A stretch of DNA of 64,000 nucleotides, from contig BCKQ01000003.1 of the NCBI GenBank assembly GCA_001600695.1, positions 1,277,934 through 1,341,933 on the forward strand, given 5' to 3'. Positions 51,861 through 62,109 of this stretch are shown in pieces (the stretch's first letter is position 1; every line of letters begins with the position of its first letter). Origin of the DNA: Ascoidea asiatica (Eukaryota > Ascomycota > Saccharomycetes > Ascoideales > Ascoideaceae). The notes under the pieces are model-generated. The model was not told the DNA's origin. It worked only from the letters and a program-made list of their open reading frames with translations, and did not search any database. Both the position numbers and the translations under genes were made by a program.

Positions 51861-53300
51861 GAAGAATCAACACAAACGCCAATGATTAAACGAACCGAGT
51901 TGGTACAAAATAACACACAAGCAATTGATGAAGTTACTAAATCTTTAGGTATTGTTGGTCTACTTGGCTCATCTCAAGAAGAGAAACAATTTATCGAGAA
52001 TAATTATGTGAATAAAGTAAAAGGTATCCTAGAAAAAGAAATAACAATTTATAAGAACATCCCCTATCAAGAAATAATTTTATTTTTAACTACTTATCAG
52101 ATACCTGTCCGGCTAGATGAAAATACTACAAACCAATCATTAAACTTTATGTCAAAGAAACAATTTATCTCAATTTGCCGTCAACTTCTGGTAAGTGATA
52201 TGAAATTATACAAACACTTTAAAGGAACAATTCGTTTAGTTGTTACAAATCCAACTATAATTAGTCTCCTTATTTACTATTACCATGAGGGTCATGCCAG
52301 TATTACCTCAATCCACCATTTAGTTAATCGAAAATATTTTATTCCAAAACTTCTGTATATTATTCAAGAACTTCTTAAAACATGTACTGAATTTCAATTA
52401 TTCTCTTCAATTCCACCTAATAAAATCCCTATAAATTTAAATATGACTACAGGAATTTTTAACAGAATTATTGTGGATACTGTCTATCTTCCAGAAGCTT
52501 ATTATGGATTCCGTTACCTCCCTCTATTTAGAGACGCTCATACACTCTATGTGGAACCGCTTGCTTCAAAAACATTGAATTCTAAGACACTATCAAAATT
52601 TTTCAGAGAAGAAATAATTATGGTACTCCTGCTGAACTGATGTCTGACGGTGGGTCTGAATACAATAATAAAAACTTTGATAATGTGTGAGAAACATATG
52701 GTATCAACCATATTATAACTTTTACTTATCATCCACAGAGTAATGGTTCAAGTGAAGCTAGTCACTATTTTGTTGTGAGACCTTAAATGAAGCTGTCTGC
52801 AGAAAGATGCTCAGACAACCTAAGTTAGGTATGTTATTACGATAGATGGACTACTCGACGAAGCGCAGGGTTTAGCCCGGGATTCCGGACTCTTGGATAT
52901 GAAGCTTCCAACTATATTGATAATATTTTAGATTTAGTCAATTCAAAGTTAAACAATTTAACTATGGATTAATGGATTAGTGCTCCAATAGATGCTTTAA
53001 AAACAAAGGATATTATTAAAAAAGTTTCTGAATTAAATTTTTTAAAATGGAAAATAGAGGAAAAACTCAAGTTTGATGAATCATTTAAATTTACTCCTTC
53101 AACTTTTCAAACAAATGACTTAGTGACTCTAAGAGGTATGATGTAACATAAGAAAGCTCAAAAAAAAATAACGAAAATGGTTACGCCCTTATAGAATCCA
53201 TAAAATGTTAGACACAACAGTATTTCTAAAAACGTCACTGCAGCTGTTCTTACTAGGCAATACCCTACAGATCAGCTCAAATTATTTCCAACCCCAGGTA
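51861..53300 (+). pseudogene. Integrase remnant of the retroelement
   Basis: The zinc-binding HHCC domain lies at about 52,280-52,400. Both His are readable, but the second Cys is replaced by Phe (TTT at 52392). The catalytic core has Asp at 52476 (IIVDT), Asp at 52646 (in MSDGGSE) and Glu at 52754 (in NGSSEAS). The last two are 36 codons apart, the exact D-x35-E spacing, despite a frame change near 52,617 and a stop between them at 52687. A C-terminal part with the TNDLVTLRG segment (about 53,110-53,140) is followed by more stops. Confidence 0.82.
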
Positions 53301-53336
53301 ATGACTCCAATTTGGATACTTTTACAAAACATATTT

Positions 53337-54078
53337 TGCTGACAGAAATGCTTCGACAATCATTTTTGACCTCAGTTCTTATAATACTAAGTTATGATCC
53401 TGTGATTAGTTTTTTGTTTCAATTTTTTATGTGTTTCAATTTTTATTGTATGTTTCAATTTTGATTATGAGTTTCAATTTTTTGTTTCAAATTTTATTAC
53501 GTGATTAATTTGTTTATTTATTTTTTTATAATTTTGTGTTTGTTTATTTATTTTTTCGCTAGGTAGACCTTTGTTTACATTGCAGAGGCCAGCATAATAT
53601 ATAAAGAGATATTGAAAGACTTATAATTATTTTAAATTCATTTTAGTTTATTTTTCAAATTATTATTAATCTTTATTATTTAAATCACATGTCAAATAAC
53701 TTAGTAATTTTACCTTCCCCCTCCTGAATTGAAACAATTAAACAATTTGAAAATAAGTTTGGACTTTATCGCCCTCTGATTTTGGCATTTTATGCTCATC
53801 ATAAGGACACACCTTTTTTATTGATGATTCAAGTGATATTTCTATTAATAATAAAACTAAAAGAATGTTTAACTTAATGAATGCAAGTGCAAATTATATA
53901 ATCATTTCAAAAAAAAAAAAAAAACATTTACTATAAAAAGCTTTAATCTTTTTCTTTTTTTCTTTTTAATTTTATTAATTTATGAATTATCATCATTCAA
54001 TTTGTTTTTAACAACCTCAACTTATTAATAAATATTATTTTTTTTATATTTAATAAAAAAATCTGACTTTTGTAAGCA
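53337..54078 (+). repeat. 3' LTR (742 bp)
   Basis: Begins TGCTGACAG and ends TGTAAGCA. It matches the 5' LTR throughout, with many substitutions and small indels (36 bases shorter). TATATAAAG lies at 53598-53606. The CACGTG of the 5' LTR is changed to TACGTG here. Confidence 0.92.
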
Positions 54079-54082
54079 GTAC

Positions 54083-54713
54083 AATCAAAAGTAATAATTT
54101 TTTTTTTTATGTTTAATCTAGAATACCCTAACAACAATTTGTCACTTGTACCTTAAAACTAATACTTGCATAAATTTTAAAATGAATATTAATATAAAAC
54201 ATTTATTTTCTAATACTTAATAATTTAAGATAAATACTAATGATTAAAATTATTTATTTTTTAACGTTCAATAACTTTTAAATTCTAAATTCTTTTATTT
54301 GAATTCTGAAATGGCTAAAAATAGGTTAACTTAAAGTTATCTTAAAGAATTATCTCTGATTTATCAAAAAATTATCATAAGAAGTCAACTAAAGAAATTT
54401 TATTTATGTTTCTATTTTTTTTTTTACATTTTATTTCTTTGCATTACCTATTTGTTAATAATAATCTTAACTAAAATTATAATCTCAATAATAATTATCT
54501 AGTAAATTATTTATGGTTTCTGAATCCTTATTCGATTTTGCTCACATATATAAATATTATAAAATAGTACCTAAATTTCATTTCTTTTTCTATTTCAATT
54601 TCTATTTTTTTATTCATTTTTTTTATTTTCTCAAATTAAAACCAATTAATTCACTAATATAATTAAAATCAAGGAAAATATTTAATTTATAATAAAAAAG
54701 TATATTATTAAAA
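54083..54713. promoter_or_regulatory. Upstream region of the Gag-like ORF
   Basis: 631 very A/T-rich bases between the target duplication and the ATG at 54714. It has T and A runs and a TATATAAATA box at 54546-54555. No frame is present. Confidence 0.35.
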
Positions 54714-55802
54714 ATGGAAATTAGTTCACCAATTAAGGATAATAGATGTGATTTTCCACATAAATATCTTACATTAACAAATAGTGCAAAAGATTTAAAA
54801 AGTGAAGTTGATAATATGACAAATGAACTTTATCATCAAACAAAATTAATTAGAAATTTAAATATTGATTTAAATGAAAATAAAGATATTTATCTTTGGA
54901 GACAAGATGTAATTGAATTAGCAATTGAATTAAATTTACCAATTCAATCTTATAAAAATGTTTCATTTTATCCAATGAATCCAATTGAAAAATTACAATT
55001 AAATATTTTACATAAAAAAATGCTTAATAGTTTCAATAATAATAATTATCCATATGGATTTTCTCAATTACATCCTGCATTTATCTATGAAATTATAAGT
55101 AGAAAATTTATTGAAGAAAATTTTGCTTATGATAATTTACCAAATTATAATAATATTTCAGATTCAATTTCTAATAACATTTCAAATCCAAATTCTTTTA
55201 ATAATGAGAATAAATTTAATCATTATATTATAAATTTAAAACAAATTGAAATAAATTATTCAAATTTTAATGATATTCAAGATATTGAACATTTATTTGA
55301 AAGAATTAATGCTTTATTTTATCAATATGAAATGGATAGAGGTTATGAAATAAAAGATGAAGAAAAAATTTTAAATTATTTAAAAATTATGATTATTAAT
55401 GAAAATGAATTATATCAAATTTTTAAAAAATATATTAAAAAGAATCTTGATAAAAATAAGAAAAATAATTGTAATTTAAATTATAATATTCTTTTGGAAT
55501 TAATAAAGAATAAACTTATTGACCATGTTGAATTGAGAGAAAATCCTCAAAAAAAAGTTAATAATAATAAATTAAATGATGAAAATCAGGAATATAATAT
55601 TAATAACAATAATCATCGTCGTAAATTTTTAATTGAAAAATTATTTAAAAGGAAAAGAAGTTCAAGTAAGAATTTTAATAAAAATTCAAGTAATTTAATT
55701 GCAAAAGAATCACATACATCTATTCTTTCAAATAATTCAAAACAATCAGTTAATTCATATAATTCAGAAAGTTTAGAAAATTATAACCATAATTATATTT
55801 AG
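54714..55802 (+). CDS. Gag-like solo ORF, function unknown
   Basis: The 362-residue product has no signal or membrane span. After a coiled-coil-like N-terminus, WRQDVIELAIELNLP (about 61-76) and a YPYGFSQLHPAFIYEIISRKF block (about 113-134) are followed by an Asn/Ser insert. A helical segment then reads HLFERINALFYQYEMDRGYEIKDEEKILNYLK (about 188-220). The order of a helical segment, a short G-x-x-I-x-D-E-E-K turn and more helix resembles retroelement Gag (UBN2-like) proteins. The C-terminal ~90 residues are basic and Ser/Asn-rich, with no zinc knuckle. Codon use is host-like and the frame is intact. Candidates are a domesticated Gag or an unrelated helical protein. Confidence 0.6.
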   Translation: MEISSPIKDNRCDFPHKYLTLTNSAKDLKSEVDNMTNELYHQTKLIRNLNIDLNENKDIYLWRQDVIELAIELNLPIQSYKNVSFYPMNPIEKLQLNILHKKMLNSFNNNNYPYGFSQLHPAFIYEIISRKFIEENFAYDNLPNYNNISDSISNNISNPNSFNNENKFNHYIINLKQIEINYSNFNDIQDIEHLFERINALFYQYEMDRGYEIKDEEKILNYLKIMIINENELYQIFKKYIKKNLDKNKKNNCNLNYNILLELIKNKLIDHVELRENPQKKVNNNKLNDENQEYNINNNNHRRKFLIEKLFKRKRSSSKNFNKNSSNLIAKESHTSILSNNSKQSVNSYNSESLENYNHNYI

Positions 55803-56565
55803 AATTAAAATATTTATTCATAATAATTTATAATTCACTTTTTTTTACTTGGTTTAAATTGGGATGCAAAACTGGGATTTGCACATTTTCATTATTTCTT
55901 TTTCGTTGCTTCATTTTACTTTTTTCAGGAAATTATTTGACATTTTTTTTTTATTTTTACTTTTATTTTTGCTTATCTTTTTTTGCTAATCTTTTTTTTT
56001 TCAAATTTTGTTTGCTACCATAGTTATATTTCATTTATTTTTAAAGGTAAATATCGGTTTCAATTCTCATTTTGTAGTTATATTGTTTTATAAATTCTTA
56101 GTTTTATTTTCGAGATTATCTATAGTAAATAATAGGGACTAGTACTCATGAATTTACTATAGATTTTCAATTTTTATCACTCTAGTGATAATTGTTTCAA
56201 TAATAATAAATATAATTTCAAACTTAATAAAATACTTTACCTGTAATATATGTTTGGTTTCAATTAATTGGATAATATTCATAAGGAATAATACTCGAGA
56301 ATTTAGGAAAATCCAGGAAAATACATTTCTGATTTAAATCAAAAGCATATGAAAACAGGTAAAACACAAAAAAAAGAAGGTTTAATTAAAGAATCCGTCC
56401 TAAAAGGGTAATTTAGGAGCAAATATAAATTATTTAGTTCCGAGAAGGCACGTGATATTAAATATATTGTGAAAATAGTACCAGAAAGTTATTTGTCATT
56501 GGATTTGAATGCGAAATGTGAAAAAGATATGATGAATTATAATTTAATAATATTAGTAGAATTAG
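55803..56565. other. Intergenic region after the Gag-like ORF
   Basis: 763 A/T-rich bases. T runs at 55,840-56,040 fit the 3' end of the Gag-like ORF. CACGTG occurs at 56449-56454. A dyad-like CTATAGTAAATA...TTTACTATAG lies at about 56,120-56,165. No gene. Confidence 0.35.
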
Positions 56566-56766
56566 TTATTCATTTAAACCATCAATTGAAACAATTTCAC
56601 CAGGTTTAATAGGAAGTAAATCAAGATATAGACAGCCATCACACCTTAAAGGATCATCAATGTTATTTGAGCCTTCTGATGCTAGATTATCTTCTTGATT
56701 TTCTTTGATTATTGATAATAACAGTACTGTAATAGTTGTAGAGTAAGTTCCGAGATAACAAATCAT
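56566..56766 (-). CDS. Possible small protein of unknown function
   Basis: A 66-codon ATG-started frame divergent from the complex I gene. The N-terminal ~20 residues are hydrophobic (to about LLLSII). The rest is acidic with a CDGC pair and ends in a smooth DLLPIKPGEIVSIDGLNE segment that looks like real protein. The codons of the second half are host-like. It could be a short membrane protein, or the last exon of a gene whose first exon lies further right. No splice signal was recognised. Chance is also possible. Confidence 0.3.
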   Translation of the reverse strand: MICYLGTYSTTITVLLLSIIKENQEDNLASEGSNNIDDPLRCDGCLYLDLLPIKPGEIVSIDGLNE

Positions 56767-57051
56767 GTGAATTTTAATAAATCCGAGAGTTTTTTGTGCT
56801 CAGTGCACGCAACCAGCCCGAAATTCAGTGGAGCCAATGAAAAAATGGGAAAAACGCATTACGCTGAGTTTAAACAGTGTTTGGAAATTGAAGAAGATAT
56901 TAATGAAGATATCAATGAAGATACTGATAAAGATACTGATAAAGATATTGATGAAGATATTGATGAAGATAAAAACAAGAAAAGAATTAATTGATAAGTA
57001 ATTGGGAATTGAGAATTGTTGATTAATATAATAGTAGAATAGATAAGAAGA
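56767..57051. promoter_or_regulatory. Promoter of the complex I 24 kDa gene with CCAAT box
   Basis: 285 bases. CCAAT at 56834-56838 is a candidate HAP-complex site, as expected for a respiratory gene. A 12-bp GAAGATATTGAT-type repeat (56893-56970) follows and reads as an acidic run in one frame. Its only ATG frame (56845-56994) is short and could be an upstream ORF at most. Confidence 0.45.
56893..56970 (+). repeat. 12-bp imperfect tandem repeat (about 6.5 units)
   Basis: Six units of GAAGATATTGAT type with one or two changes each and a final half unit. They end 81 bases before the start codon of the complex I gene. Confidence 0.85.
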
Positions 57052-57837
57052 ATGTTTAGAAGTTCATTAGTTAAATCATTACCAAAATTAAAAATTGGTG
57101 TATCATCATCAGTATCACCATCATTTAAAATAAATAAAAAAATAATTTTAAATAATAAATTTAATAATGAATTATTATTCAAAAGAACATCAATTATTTC
57201 AGTACATAGAGATATTAAAGAAGATAATCCATCAATACCATTTGAATTTAATGAAGAAAATTTAAAAAGATCAAAAGAAATAATTTCTCAATATCCTTCA
57301 CAATATAAAAAAAGTGCAGTTATGCCATTATTAGATTTAGGACAAAGACAATTAGGATTTACATCAATTTCAGTAATGAATTATGTTGCAAAATTATTAG
57401 ATATGCCACCAATGAGAGTTTATGAAGTTGCAACATTTTATACAATGTATAATAGACATCCAATGGGTAAATATAATATTCAAGTTTGTACAACAACACC
57501 ATGTCAATTATGTAATTCAGATTCAATTATTGAAACTATTCAAAATTATTTAAATATTAAACCTGGAGAAACAACAAAAGATAAATTATTTACATTACAA
57601 GAAGTTGAATGTCTTGGAGCTTGTGTTAATGCACCAATGATTGCAATAAATGATGATTATTATGAAGATTTAACTTCAGAAAAAACTATTGAAATTTTAA
57701 AAGGTTTTGAAGCTGGTAATATTCCAAAACCTGGTCCTGTAAGTGGTAGAAAATCTTGTGAACCATTATCTGGTAGAAAAGTTTTATTAAGTAAAGAACC
57801 AATTGATCATCGTCAATTTATCAGAAAAGATATTTAA
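57052..57837 (+). CDS. NADH:ubiquinone oxidoreductase 24 kDa subunit (NDUFV2-type)
   Basis: The 261-residue product is the N1a [2Fe-2S] subunit of respiratory complex I in the mitochondrial matrix arm. A presequence rich in Ser, Lys, Ile and Val (about 1-45) precedes the body. The cluster ligands are Cys146, Cys151, Cys187 and Cys191, with the canonical C-x4-C and C-x3-C spacing in VCTTTPC and [10 protein letters not shown]. The segments [12 protein letters not shown] and the C-terminal GRKSCEPL are also typical. The size suits the family (about 240-260 residues with the presequence). All four ligands are intact. Its presence implies a functional nuclear-encoded complex I in this yeast. Confidence 0.96.
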   Translation: MFRSSLVKSLPKLKIGVSSSVSPSFKINKKIILNNKFNNELLFKRTSIISVHRDIKEDNPSIPFEFNEENLKRSKEIISQYPSQYKKSAVMPLLDLGQRQLGFTSISVMNYVAKLLDMPPMRVYEVATFYTMYNRHPMGKYNIQVCTTTPCQLCNSDSIIETIQNYLNIKPGETTKDKLFTLQEVECLGACVNAPMIAINDDYYEDLTSEKTIEILKGFEAGNIPKPGPVSGRKSCEPLSGRKVLLSKEPIDHRQFIRKDI

Positions 57838-58930
57838 CTTATTCACATTATTCAAAAACTCAATACCATATTTCATTCTTTAAATTAAATAGTAACTGAC
57901 GATTACAATGTCAAATATATTCTCAATTAATTCATCAATAATAAAATTAATAATAAATTTAGTTTATCTTCTTTTATTTATTAGTAACCTACTGCTTCAA
58001 TTATTATATTTTTTCTTTTGTAGCTCTCTGATTTTGATAATTGTCAGAAGTGCGTTTCGAAACGCGTCTCGCGATGCGTGTTAAAATGCGTGTTAAAATG
58101 CGTGTCGAACAGCGGTAGTGGAAACCACGATCCGTTTACTTGGAATTACACCGCCTATATCAATTTAAAACCTGGTTCCGGATGCTTTAAATCCGTGATC
58201 CGCAGCACTGGTTCTTTTTTTTTTCCACTGCAACCACTGCTGTGGTACTGCCTCTACCTCTGCATTTGCCTCTGTTGTCAATACGTGTGAAAAATTAGGA
58301 TTTAGCTGCAAACACTCAAATATTCAATCAAAATATTAAAATATTCAAATATTCAATTCGAAATATTCAATTCAAACAATAAGAATTAAATATTTAAAGA
58401 AATTGAAGAATTCAAAGAAGTTGAAGAAGTTGAGGACCTTTCATTGTTTACTCAATTACAACATATTCATATCTTTATTCATAATTCATTCCTCAGTTCA
58501 ATTTCCTAACCTCGTATCAATAATCTTATTATTATCAAACTCAAATTTAATTATCCATTAAAATAATAATTATTTTATCATAAACATAACTTCATAAAAA
58601 AACATCAATTAAAACCATTTTTCAATCATTAAAGTTAACTCTTTCATCGTTTAATTGTTTCGTTCCAACTTTTGCTACTTTTTTTTTCAATTTTTGTTTT
58701 GAAAATTTCTTTAAATACTTTCATTTAATTTCCCCTATAAATCATCGTATAAAAAACAAGATTTAACTTTTTCTTTTTTTAATAGAATCAAATCAAAATC
58801 AAATCAAATATAGACAAATAGATCATTAATAAAACTTTTAGAATCCAAGAAACTTAATCCTTTTTCTTTTTTCTTCATTTTCATTCATCATTCTTTTACT
58901 AAAATTTCTTCATCAAATTCAATTTAAAAA
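57838..58930. promoter_or_regulatory. 3' region of the complex I gene and SAC1 promoter
   Basis: 1.1 kb. A GC-rich patch at 58,050-58,280 holds a perfect 14-bp palindrome (58052-58065), an overlapping ACGCGT (58062-58067) and three 12-bp ATGCGTGTTAAA-type units (58074-58109). The last 300 bases are pyrimidine-rich and A/T-rich, as in a 5' leader. Frames here start at non-ATG codons and were rejected. Confidence 0.45.
58052..58109. promoter_or_regulatory. GC-rich palindrome, MCB word and 12-bp repeats upstream of SAC1
   Basis: GCGTTTCGAAACGC is a perfect palindrome overlapping ACGCGT. Two exact ATGCGTGTTAAA units and a third diverged one follow directly. The cluster lies about 820-880 bases before SAC1 and 215 bases after the complex I stop. 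Confidence 0.45.
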
Positions 58931-60985
58931 ATGTTATTTTCAAAATCAAAAGATGCTTTTTATTTCAAATTGAATGAAGATTCAAATGATATTTTAAAAA
59001 TTAATCATAATTCAATTAATTTATCTAATGATAAATATAATTTTTCAAATTCAATTGAAATTTTTGGTATTATTGGAATAATTAATTTAAATTTAAATTC
59101 ATATATAATTCTTTCAAAAAATTCATTAAAAGTTGGACAAATTACAAAAATTCATCAAATTTTCAATTTAAATAAATTCTTAGTTCTAAAATTACCAAAT
59201 ACTTTAAATGAATCTAATGATAATAATGATAATATTTATTTAAATTTATTAAAAGATAATTTAAAAAAAAATAAATTTTATTATTCAAAAACTTATGATT
59301 TAACAAATTCATTACAAAGAATTTCTGATTTATATAATTCAACTTCAAATAATAATTTATTTGATTTAAATCTTTTAGATGATAGATTTTTTTGGAATAA
59401 ATTTATTTTAAAAAAATTTTTAAATTTAAATAATCATAAAATTAATCAATTTATTTTACCTTTAATTGTTGGTTATGTAAATTTAAAAGAATTTAATTTA
59501 AATAATAATCTTATAACTTATGGTTTAATTACAAGAAGATCAAAATTTAGAGCTGGTACAAGATATTTCACAAGAGGTATTGATAATAATGGTAATCCAG
59601 GTAATTTTAATGAAACTGAACAAATTTTAATACTTAATTCAAATTTAAATAATTATAATATTTTAAGTTATTTACAAACAAGAGGTTCAATTCCAATAAA
59701 TTGGGCTGAAATTAATAATTTAAAATATTCTCCAAATTTATCAATTTCAAAAAATAATTTTATTAATAATTCTTTAAAACATTTTAATCAACAAATTGAT
59801 TTATATGGTAAAAATTATTTAATTAATTTAATTAATTCTACTGGAAGAGAATCAAAAATGAAATTTGCTTATGAAAATTTAATTAAAAATTTAAAAATAA
59901 ATTATCCAAATGAAATTAATGATAATAATTTAAATTATATTTATTTTGATTTTCATCATGAATGTAGTAAAATGAAATGGCATAAAGTTAAAAATTTAAT
60001 TACAAATTTATTAAATTTAGGTTTAAATGAAAAAGATTTTTTTCATTCAATTTATACAATTGATTTAGATAATAATAATAATAATAATAATAGTGAAAAT
60101 ATTGAAAGAAAAAATTTTACTATAATTTCAAAACAAAATTCAATTGCAAGAACAAATTGTATGGATTGTCTTGATAGAACAAATGTTGTACAATCAACAT
60201 TTGCACAATTTTTTTTAAATTCTCAATTAGAAACTTTAAAAATTATAACAAATAAAGATGAAATTGATAAATTTGAAATTGATGGTAATTTACATCCAGA
60301 TTTAAAATTTTCTTTTCAAAATATGTGGGCAGATAATGCAGATGCTGTATCATTTGGTTATTCAGGTACAGGAGCTTTAAAAACAGATTTTACAAGAACA
60401 GGTAAAAGAAGTTATAAAGGTGCAATTAATGATGGTATAAATTCAATCACAAGATATATTTTAAATAATTATTTAGATGGTTATAGACAAGATGGTTATG
60501 ATTTAATTTTAGGTAATTATTCAAATGAAAAATTAATTTCTTCAAAAAAATATAAAGAAGATTTAAGACCATTATTAATAAAATCATTACCATATATTTT
60601 AATTTATTTTTTAATAATTTTTTTTTTATTAAATATTAAAATTATGATGTTTAATTCAATTTCAAATGGTAAAGTTATAAAATTTTTAACAACTTTCAAA
60701 ACTGTATTTTTATATCTGGTTTGTTTAGGTATTATAATTTTAGCTTTAATTAAAATTTTTTCAAATGGTATTCAATTTGTTTGTTGGCCAAAAATTAAAC
60801 CAGTCAATTTCTTAGAAACAGAAATTGTTTTAAGTGATGATGATGAATCGGATGATGAATTTGATTATTTAAAGAAAAAAGATAAAAATTTTACAACTTT
60901 TAATTATGTAAATGAAATTAAAGGTTATAAATTTGTAGTTGCAAAAGAATTTAAAGAAGATAAAAATAATTTGAAACTTGATTAA
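58931..60985 (+). CDS. SAC1: Phosphoinositide phosphatase SAC1
   Basis: The 684-residue product dephosphorylates PI4P at the ER and Golgi. The SAC domain has the catalytic CX5R motif CMDCLDRTNVVQS, with Cys410 and Arg416. Other SAC blocks are RRSKFRAGTRYFTRGID, LQTRGSIPINWAE, and GTGALKTDFTRTGKRS with GAINDG after the active site. Two C-terminal membrane spans lie at about 557-578 and 592-614, followed by a short cytosolic tail with an acidic SDDDESDDE run. Family length is about 620 residues; Asn inserts explain the rest. It contains a single in-frame CTG codon that lies in the second span (residue 596). The ATG at 58931 is the canonical start. Confidence 0.96.
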   Translation: MLFSKSKDAFYFKLNEDSNDILKINHNSINLSNDKYNFSNSIEIFGIIGIINLNLNSYIILSKNSLKVGQITKIHQIFNLNKFLVLKLPNTLNESNDNNDNIYLNLLKDNLKKNKFYYSKTYDLTNSLQRISDLYNSTSNNNLFDLNLLDDRFFWNKFILKKFLNLNNHKINQFILPLIVGYVNLKEFNLNNNLITYGLITRRSKFRAGTRYFTRGIDNNGNPGNFNETEQILILNSNLNNYNILSYLQTRGSIPINWAEINNLKYSPNLSISKNNFINNSLKHFNQQIDLYGKNYLINLINSTGRESKMKFAYENLIKNLKINYPNEINDNNLNYIYFDFHHECSKMKWHKVKNLITNLLNLGLNEKDFFHSIYTIDLDNNNNNNNSENIERKNFTIISKQNSIARTNCMDCLDRTNVVQSTFAQFFLNSQLETLKIITNKDEIDKFEIDGNLHPDLKFSFQNMWADNADAVSFGYSGTGALKTDFTRTGKRSYKGAINDGINSITRYILNNYLDGYRQDGYDLILGNYSNEKLISSKKYKEDLRPLLIKSLPYILIYFLIIFFLLNIKIMMFNSISNGKVIKFLTTFKTVFLYLVCLGIIILALIKIFSNGIQFVCWPKIKPVNFLETEIVLSDDDESDDEFDYLKKKDKNFTTFNYVNEIKGYKFVVAKEFKEDKNNLKLD

Positions 60986-62109
60986 TTTCTATTCAAAATT
61001 CTCATTTCAATTAATATCACTTTCAAAAATCAATATATACCAAAGTATATTTAAACCCCGTTTACTTTATTATCAACTTCAATGGAACAATAAATTTCAA
61101 AGAATAAATTTTTTCAACATACTTTTTAATTCTCTTTTACTTTTATACTATTATCTTCTTTTTTATTAATAATTAATCTAACTCCTTTTTTTTCACAATA
61201 ACTTAAATTTTTGTTAAATATTTTCTCAGATAAATAAAAAATCAATTTGAATTTTCAACAAATAGTGTATGTTATGAATATTCTGTAGAGTCAATGAAAT
61301 AGTATTTGGTGATAAAAATCCGAAATGAATAAGAAAATCTTGGATGAAAATCAGTAGGAGTAGTTTAATCAGATATTTCAAAAATAAATATGTTTTATTG
61401 GTAATTTTTTATACGATGTTTTAAAAAAGGTTTGAATCTCCAATCATCAATCAGTTTTCGAATTTAATCTAAGATTCTTCGGAAGTTTATGAAAGATAAT
61501 CAAAGATTGATTCATAATTCAAAACAAATCAAAATCTTCTCTTTTATTCACATCCTTCTTTATCCATTTTACTTATTATTATTTATTATTATTTGATCTT
61601 CATAATATGAAATATTCAAAAATTATTCCTAAATTGCTGATGAAAACATTGAAAAAAAATTGATTTTGCCCCGGAGTTGAAAATATTTTGAAATGTCAAC
61701 AAAGAAAGATAATGAAAATAATAATTCGACACCTTTATAAATGGAATATTTCTAGAATGATGCCACTTGTTTTCAGTCTAATTTGGAAGAAAACTAGAAT
61801 TTTGTATGTGTATATTTATTTTGTATCACGGGAACACCCTCAAAACTCAGATTATTTGTAAGTTACAATTGAAAATCCGGGGTATTTATTATAAGCATTT
61901 AAATAGATAATATATTAAATGAAAACAATTATTTCAGTAGTAGATTTAAAAGATGGAGAATAATTGTAAAGAAGTAATCGATTATATATATAAATTATCA
62001 ATTCACACTATTCATAGATTTGAGCGTAGTTCAAAATGAGGGCAATTGAAGATATATAGAGATAGAAATATAAATATAAATATAAATATAAATATAATTG
62101 ATAAATAAA
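60986..62109. promoter_or_regulatory. 3' region of SAC1 and enolase promoter
   Basis: 1.1 kb, A/T-rich, no supported gene. A frame at 60978-61169 is short and overlaps the SAC1 end in another frame. The last 60 bases before the enolase ATG have ATATAAATATAA repeats. No specific factor site was recognised. Confidence 0.4.

Larger units (their letters stand above)
47168..54078 (+). mobile_element. Degenerate Ty3/gypsy-type LTR retrotransposon
   Basis: A 6.9 kb element with two LTRs (TG...CA), a tRNA primer site after the 5' LTR and the internal order Gag, protease, reverse transcriptase, RNase H, integrase. Integrase after RNase H defines the Ty3/gypsy order. GTAC directly flanks both ends (47164-47167 and 54079-54082) as a 4-bp target duplication. 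The internal part has several in-frame stops and frameshifts, lacks the reverse-transcriptase palm, and the two LTRs differ at many places, so it is an old, inactive copy. Its codon use is less A/T-extreme than that of host genes. No clear polypurine tract is seen before the 3' LTR. Confidence 0.93.

Noticed and set aside
53301-53336. Polypurine tract expected before the 3' LTR
   Set aside because: The sequence before TGCTGACAG is not purine-rich. The tract is decayed or absent, so none is annotated.
58078-58290. 70-codon frame upstream of SAC1
   Set aside because: Starts at a non-ATG codon in a GC-rich promoter patch with tandem repeats, and ends in a Cys-rich run with no domain.
60978-61169. 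63-codon frame at the SAC1 3' end
   Set aside because: Overlaps the end of SAC1 in another frame. A/T-rich chance frame in a 3' region.
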